From positions 1 to 46,394 of the forward strand of contig NZ_JVDT01000151.1 of assembly GCF_001076885.1 (NCBI RefSeq): 46,394 bases of DNA, given 5' to 3'. The stretch's first letter is position 1. Each line of letters starts with the position of its first letter. A model generated the notes under the pieces. The model was not told where the DNA came from, searched no databases, and worked only from the letters and a program-made list of their open reading frames with translations. Position numbers and translations under genes: made by a program. This DNA is from Bacillus sp. 522_BSPC (GTDB lineage: Bacteria; Bacillota; Bacilli; Bacillales; Cytobacillaceae). Below are positions 6,877 through 15,923 of this stretch, piece by piece.

Positions 6877-9121
6877 AGGGGTTTTTATTGTAGTTTTTAT
6901 TGTTTGGACATTGTTGGTTACGATAGGGCTTAGTGGGCTAGCGCCGCTAAAAATATGGCTAACGCAATATATACATACAAATTATTATGACTCCACCAAG
7001 TTTGAAGACAAACGAATGTATTTTACAGAACTATTAAGTGATTATCAGTTATATCAGGTGCCAATAGAAGAAGCGAAAAAGAACATCAGCGTCACGAAAG
7101 AAGAAATCGCTGAATATCGTGATTCATACGCAAGTCTAAATGAACAAATGCAATTAATTAATGAGCAATATGAAGAAGATATAGCCCTAGCAATCGAAAA
7201 TGGCGATGATGCAGTAGAGGAGCTTTTAACAGAAGAAAGAGATCGAGATATAAAGGAAATCACAGAGCTATTGCCAAATGATGAATATGTCCAAGAAAAA
7301 ATAAAAGAAGAAAAGCAATTAGAGGTAGATCGATATTATCGAGATTTGGAAAATACAAAATATGAATTTGAGCAATGGGCTGAATCATTCTATTATTATT
7401 TAAAAAACAGTAAAACGGAAGCAGTTGTAACTAATATGACTCTTTCTCCAGAAGAAACAGTAGATAAGATAATTAACAAGGAAAATGCAAATTTCTTCGG
7501 CAACTACTATTTTACTGCGGAAACAGAGAAGTTAAATTTGCCAGGACAATCAATAATCTACAGGGATAATGGATTTACAATGTGGTCATGGGAAGATGGA
7601 AATACGCCTACTATCGTAAATCAGTTAAAAAAAGAGATTGGTAATTATGAAGGAGTTGTTGCTGTACCAAAAAAATTAAGTAATGGTAGTTTGCTGATAG
7701 AGGAAGAGAATAAGTATTATGCTTATCAAAAGAAAATGATTTTTGGAAGCTCATTGAGCATTATCAGTTTAGTAGTATGTATTTTCATGCTTGTAAAAAG
7801 GAAAATCAGCTTTGCGCAATGGGACTATCCTTCTTATCGAAAGGTTCCAATTGATATCCGATATATGCTATTGGTGATAAGTGCCATATTAGCTGTTATT
7901 GGACTATGGGGAATCGGGGACCAACTATCCATGAAGGTGAATGAATTAGGAGGAAATTGGGGTGATATTCTTGCCTTTCTTCTTTTGGCATGGGTATTTG
8001 TAACACTATCTCTCATTCAAGGCTATCTACTATTTAAAGAGAAAATAAAGTGGAAAAATACTTTTATAAGTATAAGTTTAAATAAGATGAAAACAGCTAT
8101 TTCACAGCTTCTATCCAGTAGAGATTTTACCAAAAAAGCGATTGGTAGCTTGCTAGTGATTTTTATGTTAGGTCTATTTTTACCAATAAGTCTGGTATTG
8201 CAAATTCTTATCCCATTCTATTTAGTAGCTGCCCTTATCATTGGAATTCCAGTTATTATTTTTGTGGTGAGAAATATAAAGGCTTCTAGTAAGCTGCTTG
8301 CACAAACGAATGCGGTAATAAATGGGGACTTACATCAAGAAATATCAATCCAAGGGGCGAAAGAGTTAACAGCATTTGCGGATCATATTAATACGTTAAA
8401 ATCTGGGGTAATTGTTTCAAAGACAGCCCAGGAAAAAAGCGAACGCCTAAAAACCGAATTAATTACGAATGTCAGTCACGATCTACGAACACCTTTAACA
8501 TCCATCATTAACTATACGGAATTATTGAAAAATAAACATCTATCAGAGGAAGAAAAAGATGGTTATCTGGCCATTATTGACCGTAAATCACAGCGGTTGA
8601 AAGTATTGATTGATGATTTATTTGAAGTTTCGAAAATGGTTAGTGGCAATGTGGAATTGAAGAAGGAAAAGGTAGATTTAGTGCAGCTTTTACAGCAAGC
8701 ATTAGGAGAATATGATGAAACAATCAAATCCTCTACTCTTGATTTTCGTGTAACCAATCAAGAGCCGTCGATTAATGCAGTAGTAGATGGGCAAAAACTA
8801 TGGAGAGTATTTGATAATTTAATAGGAAATATTTTGAAGTATTCCTTGAAGCATTCTCGTGTCTACCTTTCGATTAAACAAGAAAAAGGGCAAGCGATTC
8901 TTCAATTTAAAAATATTTCTAAGTATGAACTAGATGACAATATGGATGAATTATTTGAGCGTTTTAAACGAGGGGATACCTCTAGACATACGGAAGGATC
9001 CGGACTTGGACTTGCGATTGCAAAATCGATTATCGACCTTCATGAGGGAGTAATGACGATTGATACAGATGGAGATTTATTTAAAATAACGCTCGTGCTT
9101 CCTGTAAATAACATGCAGTGA
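6854..9121 (+). CDS. Large membrane sensor histidine kinase
   Basis: A 755-aa kinase, cognate partner of the regulator at 6178. A membrane segment near residues 9-30 leads into an external region of about 260 residues with long charged helices, probably coiled coil (EEAKKNISVTKEEIAEY onwards). Four to six membrane segments follow between residues 295 and 475, then HisKA with NVSHDLRTPLTS (His542), the N box DNLIGNILKYS and the G box GSGLGLAIAKSII. The TTG start lies inside the regulator gene, so translation is coupled. The mixed external helical plus polytopic sensor resembles envelope-stress kinases; the signal is unknown. The stop overlaps the next small gene (GTGA). Confidence 0.93.
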   Translation: MATKWRSRGVFIVVFIVWTLLVTIGLSGLAPLKIWLTQYIHTNYYDSTKFEDKRMYFTELLSDYQLYQVPIEEAKKNISVTKEEIAEYRDSYASLNEQMQLINEQYEEDIALAIENGDDAVEELLTEERDRDIKEITELLPNDEYVQEKIKEEKQLEVDRYYRDLENTKYEFEQWAESFYYYLKNSKTEAVVTNMTLSPEETVDKIINKENANFFGNYYFTAETEKLNLPGQSIIYRDNGFTMWSWEDGNTPTIVNQLKKEIGNYEGVVAVPKKLSNGSLLIEEENKYYAYQKKMIFGSSLSIISLVVCIFMLVKRKISFAQWDYPSYRKVPIDIRYMLLVISAILAVIGLWGIGDQLSMKVNELGGNWGDILAFLLLAWVFVTLSLIQGYLLFKEKIKWKNTFISISLNKMKTAISQLLSSRDFTKKAIGSLLVIFMLGLFLPISLVLQILIPFYLVAALIIGIPVIIFVVRNIKASSKLLAQTNAVINGDLHQEISIQGAKELTAFADHINTLKSGVIVSKTAQEKSERLKTELITNVSHDLRTPLTSIINYTELLKNKHLSEEEKDGYLAIIDRKSQRLKVLIDDLFEVSKMVSGNVELKKEKVDLVQLLQQALGEYDETIKSSTLDFRVTNQEPSINAVVDGQKLWRVFDNLIGNILKYSLKHSRVYLSIKQEKGQAILQFKNISKYELDDNMDELFERFKRGDTSRHTEGSGLGLAIAKSIIDLHEGVMTIDTDGDLFKITLVLPVNNMQ

Positions 9122-9309
9122 AACTAACCATATATAGAAAACAAGCGGCATATTTGTATTCATTGGTTTACCCGATAATGAGAAATGAAGTGACTTCAAG
9201 GAAAATTGTATGCGATATACTGAAGGAACATAAAGATGTAGAAGAGAAAGCAATCATTCGCAAAGCCATTAACAAAGCGATTGAAGCAGGTAAAGATAAG
9301 ATAGGATAG
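9118..9309 (+). CDS. Small basic protein, third gene of the two-component operon
   Basis: A 63-aa Lys-rich protein without membrane segments, starting at a GTG that overlaps the kinase stop codon (GTGA, 9118-9121). It contains YLYSLVYPIMRNEVTSRKIV and a helical KAINKAIEAGKDKIG tail. The overlap and shared terminator (9313-9348) make it the last cistron of the regulator-kinase operon. I recognise no family; a role modulating the kinase is only a guess from position. Confidence 0.55.
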   Translation: MKLTIYRKQAAYLYSLVYPIMRNEVTSRKIVCDILKEHKDVEEKAIIRKAINKAIEAGKDKIG

Positions 9310-9312
9310 AAG

Positions 9313-9348
9313 ATACTTCCTTTTCGTTGATGAAAAGGAAGTATTTTT
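9313..9348 (+). terminator. Terminator of the two-component operon
   Basis: ATACTTCCTTTTC (9313-9325) pairs perfectly with GAAAAGGAAGTAT (9332-9344), followed by TTTT. Confidence 0.85.
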
Positions 9349-9412
9349 ACTAGAAATATATGTTAGAATAATTTAAAAGATTATGAATAATTGCAGAAAG
9401 AAGGAAAGAAAA

Positions 9413-10333
9413 GTGACCATCAAAAAAATCGGTATCGTAGGACTTGGAGCAATTGGTGCAGTATACGGCAAAATGCTTCAGGAAGTAGAAGGATTAGAAG
9501 TACAAATTATTGTCGATGAGCATAGAAAAACAAAATACGAAAAAGAAAAGTACTATATAAACGGGGAGGAAACCTCCTTTCAGTACATCAATCATGAAAC
9601 ACAATCAGAAGCCTTTGAACTGATTATTCTTGCAGTAAAATATGGACAGCTTCAAGAAGCAATCTCCCTAATTCGTCCATTTGTAGGAGGGAAAACAGTA
9701 ATTCTTTCCTTATTAAATGGGATTACAAGCGAGGAAGAAATAGCACAAAGCTATGGGGAAGAAAAGATTCTCTATTCCATCTGCAATGGTATTGACTCAA
9801 CAAGAGAAGACAATCGAATCTATTACAGTACTCCTGGGATTATCACTTTTGGGGAAAGAGTAAATATAGAGCTGACGGATTGCGTAAAAGAGGTCAGAGA
9901 ATGCTTAGAAAGAGCAAGCATACCAGTTGATGTACCAGAAGATATGGAACGAGCACTATGGAATAAGTTCATGATTAACGTAGGCATGAATCAAGCTTCC
10001 GCTGTAACGAGAGCTCCATATGCCTTCTTTCAAAAAGAAGGACCAGCAAGAGAACTAGCAAAAAGTGCGATGAAGGAAGTAATTCAGCTTGCTCAGGCTA
10101 AGGAGATTGACCTAACAGAAAAAGACGTGGATTATTTTTTTGCCAATGTATTAAGCAAAGTTAGTGGTACAGGAAAGACATCAATGTTGCAGGATATCGA
10201 AGCTGGCAGAAAAACAGAAGTCGCTTTATTTGCCGAAAAAGTTATCGATTATGGTCAGAAGCTTGGCATCGAAACACCTATTAATCAAGCATTCTATCGA
10301 ATTATTAAAACAGTGGAGGAAATGCAAGGGTAG
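9413..10333 (+). CDS. Ketopantoate reductase (ApbA/PanE) family protein
   Basis: About 306 aa. The N-terminal NADP-binding motif is IGIVGLGAIGAVYG, and the C-terminal ApbA_C domain carries the catalytic Lys region ALWNKFMINVGMNQASAVT and the later GTGKTSMLQDIEAGRKTE segment typical of the family. The reaction expected is NADPH reduction of 2-dehydropantoate to pantoate in CoA synthesis, though many Bacillus paralogues are of unknown substrate. The GTG at 9413 follows AAGGAAAG; the ATG at 9383 has no ribosome binding site. The NUDIX gene follows 31 bp downstream, so the two are probably co-transcribed. Confidence 0.85.
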   Translation: MTIKKIGIVGLGAIGAVYGKMLQEVEGLEVQIIVDEHRKTKYEKEKYYINGEETSFQYINHETQSEAFELIILAVKYGQLQEAISLIRPFVGGKTVILSLLNGITSEEEIAQSYGEEKILYSICNGIDSTREDNRIYYSTPGIITFGERVNIELTDCVKEVRECLERASIPVDVPEDMERALWNKFMINVGMNQASAVTRAPYAFFQKEGPARELAKSAMKEVIQLAQAKEIDLTEKDVDYFFANVLSKVSGTGKTSMLQDIEAGRKTEVALFAEKVIDYGQKLGIETPINQAFYRIIKTVEEMQG

Positions 10334-10364
10334 AAAAGCTCTAAAAAGAACGGAGGGAAATCAA

Positions 10365-10796
10365 TTGATTAAAAGTACACAACAGCAATGGTCACCGCCA
10401 AAACATATCGTTTCAGCAGCGACGATTGTTATCAATGAACAGGGCGAAATTCTATTAATCAAGGGACCTAAAAGAGGCTGGGAAATGCCAGGCGGACAAG
10501 TGGAAGAGGGAGAGTCCTTGAAAGATGCTGCAGTTAGAGAAGCGAAAGAAGAATCAGGTATTGATATTGAAGTAATCAAATTTTGTGGAATCTTTCAAAA
10601 TGTCAACCGTTCTATATGCAATACGCTGTTTTTAGCAAAACCAGTTGGAGGGGAATTAACCACTTCTCCAGAAAGTTTGGAAGTAGGGTATTTTTCCATT
10701 GAGAAAGCGTTGGAAATGGTGACACATAAGAATTTTAGAGAAAGAATAGAGAAATGTTTGGATGAAAGTAGCCAACCTTTTTATGTGGAATTTTAA
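10365..10796 (+). CDS. NUDIX hydrolase
   Basis: A 143-aa protein with the NUDIX box intact: GGQVEEGESLKDAAVREAKE followed by ESGI, giving G-x5-E-x7-RE-x2-EE-x-G. Such enzymes hydrolyse nucleoside diphosphates linked to another moiety using Mg2+. GGAGGG sits 7 nt before the TTG at 10365, so this start is preferred over a longer open frame that overlaps the panE-like gene. It is followed within 32 bp by a HAD gene. Substrate cannot be deduced. Confidence 0.85.
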   Translation: MIKSTQQQWSPPKHIVSAATIVINEQGEILLIKGPKRGWEMPGGQVEEGESLKDAAVREAKEESGIDIEVIKFCGIFQNVNRSICNTLFLAKPVGGELTTSPESLEVGYFSIEKALEMVTHKNFRERIEKCLDESSQPFYVEF

Positions 10797-10827
10797 ATGG
10801 TAAGGGTAAGAAAGGCGATGAAATTAT

Positions 10828-11502
10828 ATGAGCAACTACAAAGCAGTGCTATTTGATTTAGATGACACCTTGCTTGATAGAGATAATGCCGTAGATAAAC
10901 TGTTTTTCATTATGTTAGAAAAATGTTATGAGGATATTAACGATTCCTTAAAAAAAGAAATGCTGCAAGAATTCAAAGAACAGGATAAGAAATGCTATGG
11001 TCAAAAGGATAAAACAAAGGTTTTGGAAGCATTTTTCGATGCGTTTCCACCGAAATACAGAATACCACACAATGATATCTTAGTTTTTTGGAATAATCAT
11101 TTTCCGTATTGTTTTTCTGTGAATCAAGATACGATTAATATAGTTAATAGGTTAAAGAGCCTAGTGAAGGTTGCAATTATCACAAATGGTACTGTTCAAA
11201 GACAAAAAGCAAAAATAATCAACACCAATTTACATCATTATTTTGATACCATCATCATTTCCGATGAAGTAGGAATTAGTAAACCGGACAAACGCATATT
11301 TGAGCTAGTTTTAAATAAGCTTAATGTGCAGCCAGAGGATACATTATTTGTTGGGGATGACATAGAAAGTGATATTGGTGGTTGTCAAAATGCCAATTTA
11401 AAAGGTATATGGTTTAATCCACGTAAGATTAAGAACGCTACCAAGATAAAACCATTTGCGGAGATTGATTCTTTTGATCGACTATTAAGCTATTTTACAT
11501 AA
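10828..11502 (+). CDS. HAD-superfamily hydrolase (YjjG-like)
   Basis: A 224-aa phosphatase-type HAD protein. Motif I is FDLDDTLLD (nucleophile Asp and general acid Asp), motif II is AIITNGT, motif III includes the Lys in ISKPDKRIFE, and motif IV is FVGDDIESDI. The cap inserted after motif I is helical (C1), as in YjjG-like nucleotidases. It lies in a short co-directional run with the NUDIX gene upstream and the DHFR gene 20 bp downstream, which suggests nucleotide or pterin housekeeping. The exact substrate is unknown. Confidence 0.85.
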   Translation: MSNYKAVLFDLDDTLLDRDNAVDKLFFIMLEKCYEDINDSLKKEMLQEFKEQDKKCYGQKDKTKVLEAFFDAFPPKYRIPHNDILVFWNNHFPYCFSVNQDTINIVNRLKSLVKVAIITNGTVQRQKAKIINTNLHHYFDTIIISDEVGISKPDKRIFELVLNKLNVQPEDTLFVGDDIESDIGGCQNANLKGIWFNPRKIKNATKIKPFAEIDSFDRLLSYFT

Positions 11503-11522
11503 GTCAATAGGGGGAGTGCTTC

Positions 11523-12015
11523 ATGAAGGACTCTTTAATTGTAGCGATGGACAAAAACAGAGTAATTGGGAAGGATAATGATATTCCTTGGAGAATTCCG
11601 AGAGATTGGGAGTATGTGAAAAAGATTACTTCAGGGCATCCAATTATTTTAGGAAGAAAAAACTTTCAATCTATTGGAAGAGCACTAAGTAGCAGAAGGA
11701 ATATCGTCTTATCTAGAGACAGAGAAATAGTATTTGATGGCTGTGAAATGGCTCATTCACTAGATGAAGTCTTTACATTATGTGAAAAGGAAGAAGAAAT
11801 ATTTATTTTTGGCGGAGAAGTAATTTATAGAATATTTCTTCCATATGTAGAAACAATGTATATAACCAAGATTCATGCAGAATTTGAAGGTGACACTTTC
11901 TTTCCAAATGTTGATTTGCACGGAATGGAAGGAGACATCTGTTACCCAAGGAATAACAGATGAAAATAACCCTTATTCTTACTATTTTCATGTATATGAA
12001 CGCTTGGCTTTTTAA
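11523..12015 (+). pseudogene. Dihydrofolate reductase with a C-terminal frameshift
   Basis: The first 134 or so codons are a good DHFR: LIVAMDKNRVIGKDNDIPWR, the PRDWEYVKKIT helix, ILGRKNFQSIG, and the NADPH-binding IFGGEVIYRIFLP. At about 11924-11926 the frame shifts: the original frame ends at 11963 with an unrelated tail, while the next frame continues with WKETSV, ENNPYSYYFHVYERLAF and a TAA at 12013-12015, the normal DHFR C terminus. A full-length gene would give about 163 aa. The enzyme reduces dihydrofolate for thymidylate and purine synthesis. A net one-base gain or two-base loss, or a sequencing error, explains it. No thyA is adjacent. Confidence 0.8.
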
Positions 12016-12044
12016 ACAGTATGTGTGTTTATTAACTAACACCA

Positions 12045-12590
12045 TTACTTGAATAACTTATACCAGTACAAAGTGGTCTCAATAATTGGATTATATGACT
12101 GCTTTAGTGTATCAGCCCCACCTAGTATGAATCCTTGTTTCACATAAAATCTGCATGCACCAAGATTATCATCTTGTGCTTCCAAGGACATCCCGATAAG
12201 ATTTCTTTGTTTTGCCCACTCTTCCGCTTTATTTAAGAGCAACTTTCCGATTCCATTTCCTCTATAATCTTTTTTTGTAGCAATGTTTTCAATATAACAG
12301 AAGCGATTCCAATCCTTCATTATTCTAATTTGTCCTATGCAAGTATTATTCATATAAGCTAAAAACAAAGCTTTATCCTCTCGATTTATATATTGGCTCC
12401 AATCAAGTTTATCATCTGGAAACCGTGTTTCTCTAATTTCTTCAAAAAGAATCTCTTTATAAGACCATTTGCCTGATTGTAAACTAGGGACAACTCTGCC
12501 ATACAACTTAAAACAATCATTTGTCTTATTGATATCCTCTATTAAATCAATGTTTAATGGAGTTATAATAATTTTATTTTCATTATTCAA
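12045..12590 (-). CDS. satA: GNAT acetyltransferase, streptothricin acetyltransferase (SatA)-like
   Basis: About 181 aa. The order of motifs matches SatA proteins: a divergent N-terminal half with GRVVPSLQSGKWSYKE, then CIGQIRIMKDWNRFCYIENIATKKDYRGNGIG, with the acetyl-CoA loop in RGNGIG, then EWAKQRNLIGMSLEAQDDNLGACRFY and a terminal TTLYWYK. SatA acetylates the beta-lysine of streptothricin and gives resistance. AAGGAAGTGG before the TTG at 12590 is the best start; an upstream TTG at 12626 has none. It faces the DHFR gene tail to tail, 30 bp away. The substrate call rests on remembered similarity, not on a search. Confidence 0.7.
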   Translation of the reverse strand: MNNENKIIITPLNIDLIEDINKTNDCFKLYGRVVPSLQSGKWSYKEILFEEIRETRFPDDKLDWSQYINREDKALFLAYMNNTCIGQIRIMKDWNRFCYIENIATKKDYRGNGIGKLLLNKAEEWAKQRNLIGMSLEAQDDNLGACRFYVKQGFILGGADTLKQSYNPIIETTLYWYKLFK

Positions 12591-12673
12591 AATTTCCCAC
12601 TTCCTTTTTAAATGTACGGTAGGCAAGGGGTCAAGTTAATATTCTTGTTCCCCTTGAGAAAACTATTATCCAT

Positions 12674-13180
12674 TCACTTAAAAACAAACCCAAAATAAGC
12701 TTCTTCCTGTTCTGTATCCTCGAAATATTTTATTCCCATATACTGAAAGCCAATTTTGCCAAGTACTTCTAAAGAAGCCTTGTTTTCAATACTAGCAGAG
12801 GCAATTACTTTTTGAACACTTCCTTGCTTTTCAGCAAACTTCATACATGCAATCGCCGCTTCTGTCGCATACCCTTTGTTCCAATTTTCTTTTGTAAAAT
12901 GGAAAATTAGCTCTACTTCGTCTATGGAATCCTCTATATTAAAGCCAGCTGCCCCAATCACCTGATTGCTAGCCAAATCAACTACTCCATAAACAGAAAG
13001 ACCGAAGTCAGCTTGACTTTGCTCGTAAAAGTCAATAACTTGTGGAAGTAAGGAAGAGTCTGTACTTCCGCCACAATACTTCATGACTTCTTCGTTTCCC
13101 CAAAACTGTTCACATGCTTCTACATCTTCTATTGTTAATAATCGAAAACCTAATCGTTTACTTGTAAAAAGAAACTCCAA
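12674..13180 (-). CDS. GNAT acetyltransferase, RimJ/RimL type
   Basis: A 168-aa Acetyltransf_3 protein. The N terminus FTSKRLGFRLLTIEDVEA is the usual R-L-x-L-R-x2-x2-D-x2 opening; the acetyl-CoA region is WNKGYATEAAIACMKFAEKQ, and the C-terminal part has IASASIENKASLEVLGKIGF. Likely acetylates an amine on a small molecule or a protein N terminus. AAAGGAG precedes the TTG start at 13180. It is upstream of the SatA-like gene on the same strand with an 84-bp gap, so they may share a transcript. Confidence 0.8.
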   Translation of the reverse strand: MEFLFTSKRLGFRLLTIEDVEACEQFWGNEEVMKYCGGSTDSSLLPQVIDFYEQSQADFGLSVYGVVDLASNQVIGAAGFNIEDSIDEVELIFHFTKENWNKGYATEAAIACMKFAEKQGSVQKVIASASIENKASLEVLGKIGFQYMGIKYFEDTEQEEAYFGFVFK

Positions 13181-13294
13181 GAAAAAAACTCCTTTACATT
13201 CTGTTCTTTATTTCCCCATTTTAGCTTAGGAGAATCGGTTTATGCAATGAATTGTAGAGTAGAGAATAGGCAGGGAGAAAATTAATGGATGGAA

Positions 13295-13333
13295 AAGGCA
13301 CAAAAGAACACTGATGATGATCTTTTGTGCCTT
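13295..13333 (-). terminator. Terminator for the minus-strand gene at 13373
   Basis: A 13-bp perfect stem (13295-13307 with 13321-13333) with a short T run on the minus strand, about 40 bp past that gene's stop. Confidence 0.65.
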
Positions 13334-13372
13334 CAAGCATGACTTTATATGAATGAAAGGATAGAGACTTTC

Positions 13373-13627
13373 TTACAATGAATTTTCATACTTTCCAAGA
13401 GATGCCGTGATACATTCTGCTAGTTCAGAGCAATTTCCTTCAAACATGTGAAATGTTAAAGAATGAAGTAAATGATTAAATTGATCATGGGCTGATTCTG
13501 ATTTACGGAGTTCTGTAGACCAATTAATTTTAGGGATAGAAATAACAAAAGAATCAGTTGTTTTCATGATATATAATTTCGTGTCTTTTAGTCCGAAGGG
13601 AGCAATATCCTCTAGCAAGGTAATCAT
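13373..13627 (-). CDS. Small cytoplasmic protein, unknown function
   Basis: An 84-aa protein with no signal peptide or membrane segment. It reads MITLLEDIAPFGLKDTK at the start, a central SFVISIPKINW strand, and a helical end (HSLTFHMFEGNCSELAE). GGAGG is placed well before the ATG at 13627, and a TATAAT-like box lies upstream on the same strand. It has its own terminator downstream. I recognise no family. Confidence 0.6.
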   Translation of the reverse strand: MITLLEDIAPFGLKDTKLYIMKTTDSFVISIPKINWSTELRKSESAHDQFNHLLHSLTFHMFEGNCSELAECITASLGKYENSL

Positions 13628-13767
13628 AACAACAACCTCCGTCTTTTTTTATTTCCATTATACTCCTTTTTTTCGACTTTATTTTCCAAAAGTAGAAGAT
13701 TTAAATAAAATGTTAAAGGAATGATATGTTTGAAATATAAAAGTGCCAATGAATTTATTTGTAACCT

Positions 13768-14295
13768 TTATAGTTTTAATACCCCTTTTATCACTGTCAG
13801 AAATCGATTATTCCAAATTGCTTCATGATGATTAATAATATCATCTGCATGTAAAACGGAGCCATTAATCGTACTTTGGGTGTTTTGGAAAAGTAGATTA
13901 TTTTGATATCCCAAGCTATAAGCTGCTCGAATAGTAGTATCAAGACAAAATTCAGTTTGTGCACCAGCAAATATAAGCTGTTCTATTTTCATGCTTTTTA
14001 AATAATCCAAAAGTTCTGTTTGATAGAAAGCGTCCCATTTTGTTTTTTTGATTATCTTATCCTCAGAGGAAACTATTAAATTTTGGTGAAGTTTCCAATC
14101 ATCTTTTCCCTCAAAAAGCTCATCCTGATCATTTAAATCTGTATGTTGAATAAAAATAACCTGAATATTTTTTTCGTGAGCTTGATTGATTAGTATATTG
14201 ATGTTTTGTAAAATTTGATCCTTATTGAATAAATAGTATTGGGGATGGTTAAAGAAAATTTCTTGCATATCGATGATAATAAGTGCTTGTCTCAT
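13768..14295 (-). CDS. Isochorismatase-like cysteine hydrolase
   Basis: A 175-aa member of the isochorismatase/nicotinamidase superfamily. The triad is visible: Asp in LIIIDMQEIFF, Lys in IIKKTKWDAF, and the nucleophile Cys in GAQTEFCLDTTIRAAYSLGY. The cis-peptide region lies before the Cys, as in the family. The ATG at 14295 has AGGAAGTG about 7 nt upstream, whereas the longer open frame to 14361 has no site. Likely hydrolyses an amide or enol-ether substrate in the cytoplasm; which one cannot be said. It stands alone, divergent from the DinB gene. Confidence 0.85.
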   Translation of the reverse strand: MRQALIIIDMQEIFFNHPQYYLFNKDQILQNINILINQAHEKNIQVIFIQHTDLNDQDELFEGKDDWKLHQNLIVSSEDKIIKKTKWDAFYQTELLDYLKSMKIEQLIFAGAQTEFCLDTTIRAAYSLGYQNNLLFQNTQSTINGSVLHADDIINHHEAIWNNRFLTVIKGVLKL

Positions 14296-14494
14296 AAAAT
14301 AACACTTCCTGTTTGTTTCTTTTAAAGTATAGCAGATGGAAAAGGAGCTAAACAAGGACAAATCATGGCTAATAAATTATAAGCTAAAGGTCGATTCGTT
14401 TAAAAGTCAGAATAAACGAATTTTAGTGTTGAATTTATGATAGAATAGTCTATAATCAAAATGCGAACATATATTCTTTTTAGGAGGAGCGTTA

Positions 14495-14968
14495 TTGGAG
14501 AATACATATATTACTAGCGCACTAAATCAAATGGAAATAGCTTTAAAAACAATAATTGAAATAATAGAGACATTAGAAGAGGCTGACTTACAGAAAATGC
14601 CTGCAAGTAATAAGCGTTCGATAGGTGAGCTATTAGAACATATTGCTGTAATTTGTAAGGCTGATTTATTGATAGCGAACAGTGCAACACAAAAAGAGAT
14701 GAGTGAATATTATTCTAGTGTTTCATTAAAAAGTGTGAACGCTATAAAAGATGCTATCGCTTATAATTATGAAACATTAAAAGAAAGCTATAGCAATCTC
14801 ACAGAAACGGAATTACAAGAAAGAACGACATCCTATTGGGGAGTAACCTATACAAGGTATGAATGGCTATTAGAAATAGTCGCACATATCTATCATCATA
14901 GAGCTCAATTACACACCTTGCTTGTTTTCTGTTATGGAAAAGACTTGAATATTTCATTATTTGAATAA
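14495..14968 (+). CDS. DinB superfamily protein
   Basis: A 157-aa four-helix protein of the DinB/DfsB type: an N-terminal helix MEIALKTIIEIIETL, then the metal-ligand His in IGELLEHIAVICKADL, and the HIYHHRAQLHTLL motif supplying the remaining ligands near the C terminus. Family members are thiol transferases or of unknown function. It starts at a TTG with TAGGAGGAG upstream. A -10-like TATAAT lies near 14450. The alpha/beta hydrolase follows 55 bp downstream in the same direction. Confidence 0.75.
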   Translation: MENTYITSALNQMEIALKTIIEIIETLEEADLQKMPASNKRSIGELLEHIAVICKADLLIANSATQKEMSEYYSSVSLKSVNAIKDAIAYNYETLKESYSNLTETELQERTTSYWGVTYTRYEWLLEIVAHIYHHRAQLHTLLVFCYGKDLNISLFE

Positions 14969-15023
14969 GCTACATCAATAGATACATATATATTTTAGAG
15001 TAAATTAAGAGGGAGACTGAAAG

Positions 15024-15857
15024 ATGCCATACTGCAAAGTGAAAAACGCAAATATATACTATGAAGATATAGGTTCAGGAATTCCGATAATTATGGTACA
15101 TGGATTTACTCCAGATCATCGACTTTTGAGCGGTTGTATGGAACCTATCTTTAAAGAGAAGGAAGGATGGAGACGAATCTATATTGATCTACCTGGAATG
15201 GGAAAAACTAGGGATTACGAAAAAATACATAACTCGGATGGAATGTTAGAAGCAGTAGTAAGCTTTATTCATACGGTGATACCTAATCAACCATTTTTAA
15301 TCGTAGGAGAATCCTATGGTGGCTATTTAACTAGAGGAATCATTAAGGAACATAAAGAGCAAATATTAGGAGCTGCATTCATTTGTCCTATGATTATACC
15401 AGATAAAGAAAAGAGATTACTTCCAGACCACACAATTGTTTATGCGGATCATGGATTTTTAGCAAGCTTAGCAGAAGATGAGCTTAGCGATTTCCAATCA
15501 AATCAAGTAGTTTTGGATGATTACAATTGGAAGCGATATAAGGAAGAAATACTGTCAGGATGCAAAATAGCGGATTCTGTATTCTTAGATAAAATTCAAG
15601 AGAGCTATGGATTTTCTTTTTCAATCGATGATGTCCTATTTCAGAAACCAAGTGTCTTTTTACTTGGCAAACAAGATTCTGTGGTTGGATATAAAGATGC
15701 ATTTGCAATTCTTGAAAATTATTCTAGAGCAACATTTGCTGTTTTAGATAGAGCAGGGCATAATTTGCAGATTGAACAAACAAAGTTATTTACTTCTATT
15801 ATCATTGAGTGGTTAAATAGGGTAGAAGAAGATATTAGCCTTGCTCAAGAAAAGTAG
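15024..15857 (+). CDS. Alpha/beta hydrolase
   Basis: A 277-aa alpha/beta-hydrolase fold protein. It shows the oxyanion motif MVHGFTPDH, the nucleophile elbow VGESYGGYLTRG (Ser), the acid in LLGKQDSVVGYKDA and the catalytic His in DRAGHNLQIEQ. The family covers esterases, lipases and haloperoxidase-like enzymes; substrate unknown. It has no signal peptide. AGAGGGAGA precedes the ATG. Terminator at 15878-15923. Confidence 0.88.
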   Translation: MPYCKVKNANIYYEDIGSGIPIIMVHGFTPDHRLLSGCMEPIFKEKEGWRRIYIDLPGMGKTRDYEKIHNSDGMLEAVVSFIHTVIPNQPFLIVGESYGGYLTRGIIKEHKEQILGAAFICPMIIPDKEKRLLPDHTIVYADHGFLASLAEDELSDFQSNQVVLDDYNWKRYKEEILSGCKIADSVFLDKIQESYGFSFSIDDVLFQKPSVFLLGKQDSVVGYKDAFAILENYSRATFAVLDRAGHNLQIEQTKLFTSIIIEWLNRVEEDISLAQEK

Positions 15858-15877
15858 ACAAATATACTGGGTAAAAG

Positions 15878-15923
15878 ACATTATTCATTTTTAAAGGTTT
15901 ATGCTAATGAATAGTGTTTTTTT
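15878..15923 (+). terminator. Rho-independent terminator
   Basis: ACATTATTCATT (15878-15889) pairs with AATGAATAGTGT (15906-15917), one G-T pair, followed by a T7 run. Confidence 0.8.

Noticed and set aside
10164-10364. Longer N terminus of the NUDIX protein
   Set aside because: It would overlap the panE-like gene by about 170 bp and lacks a ribosome binding site; GGAGGG supports the TTG at 10365.
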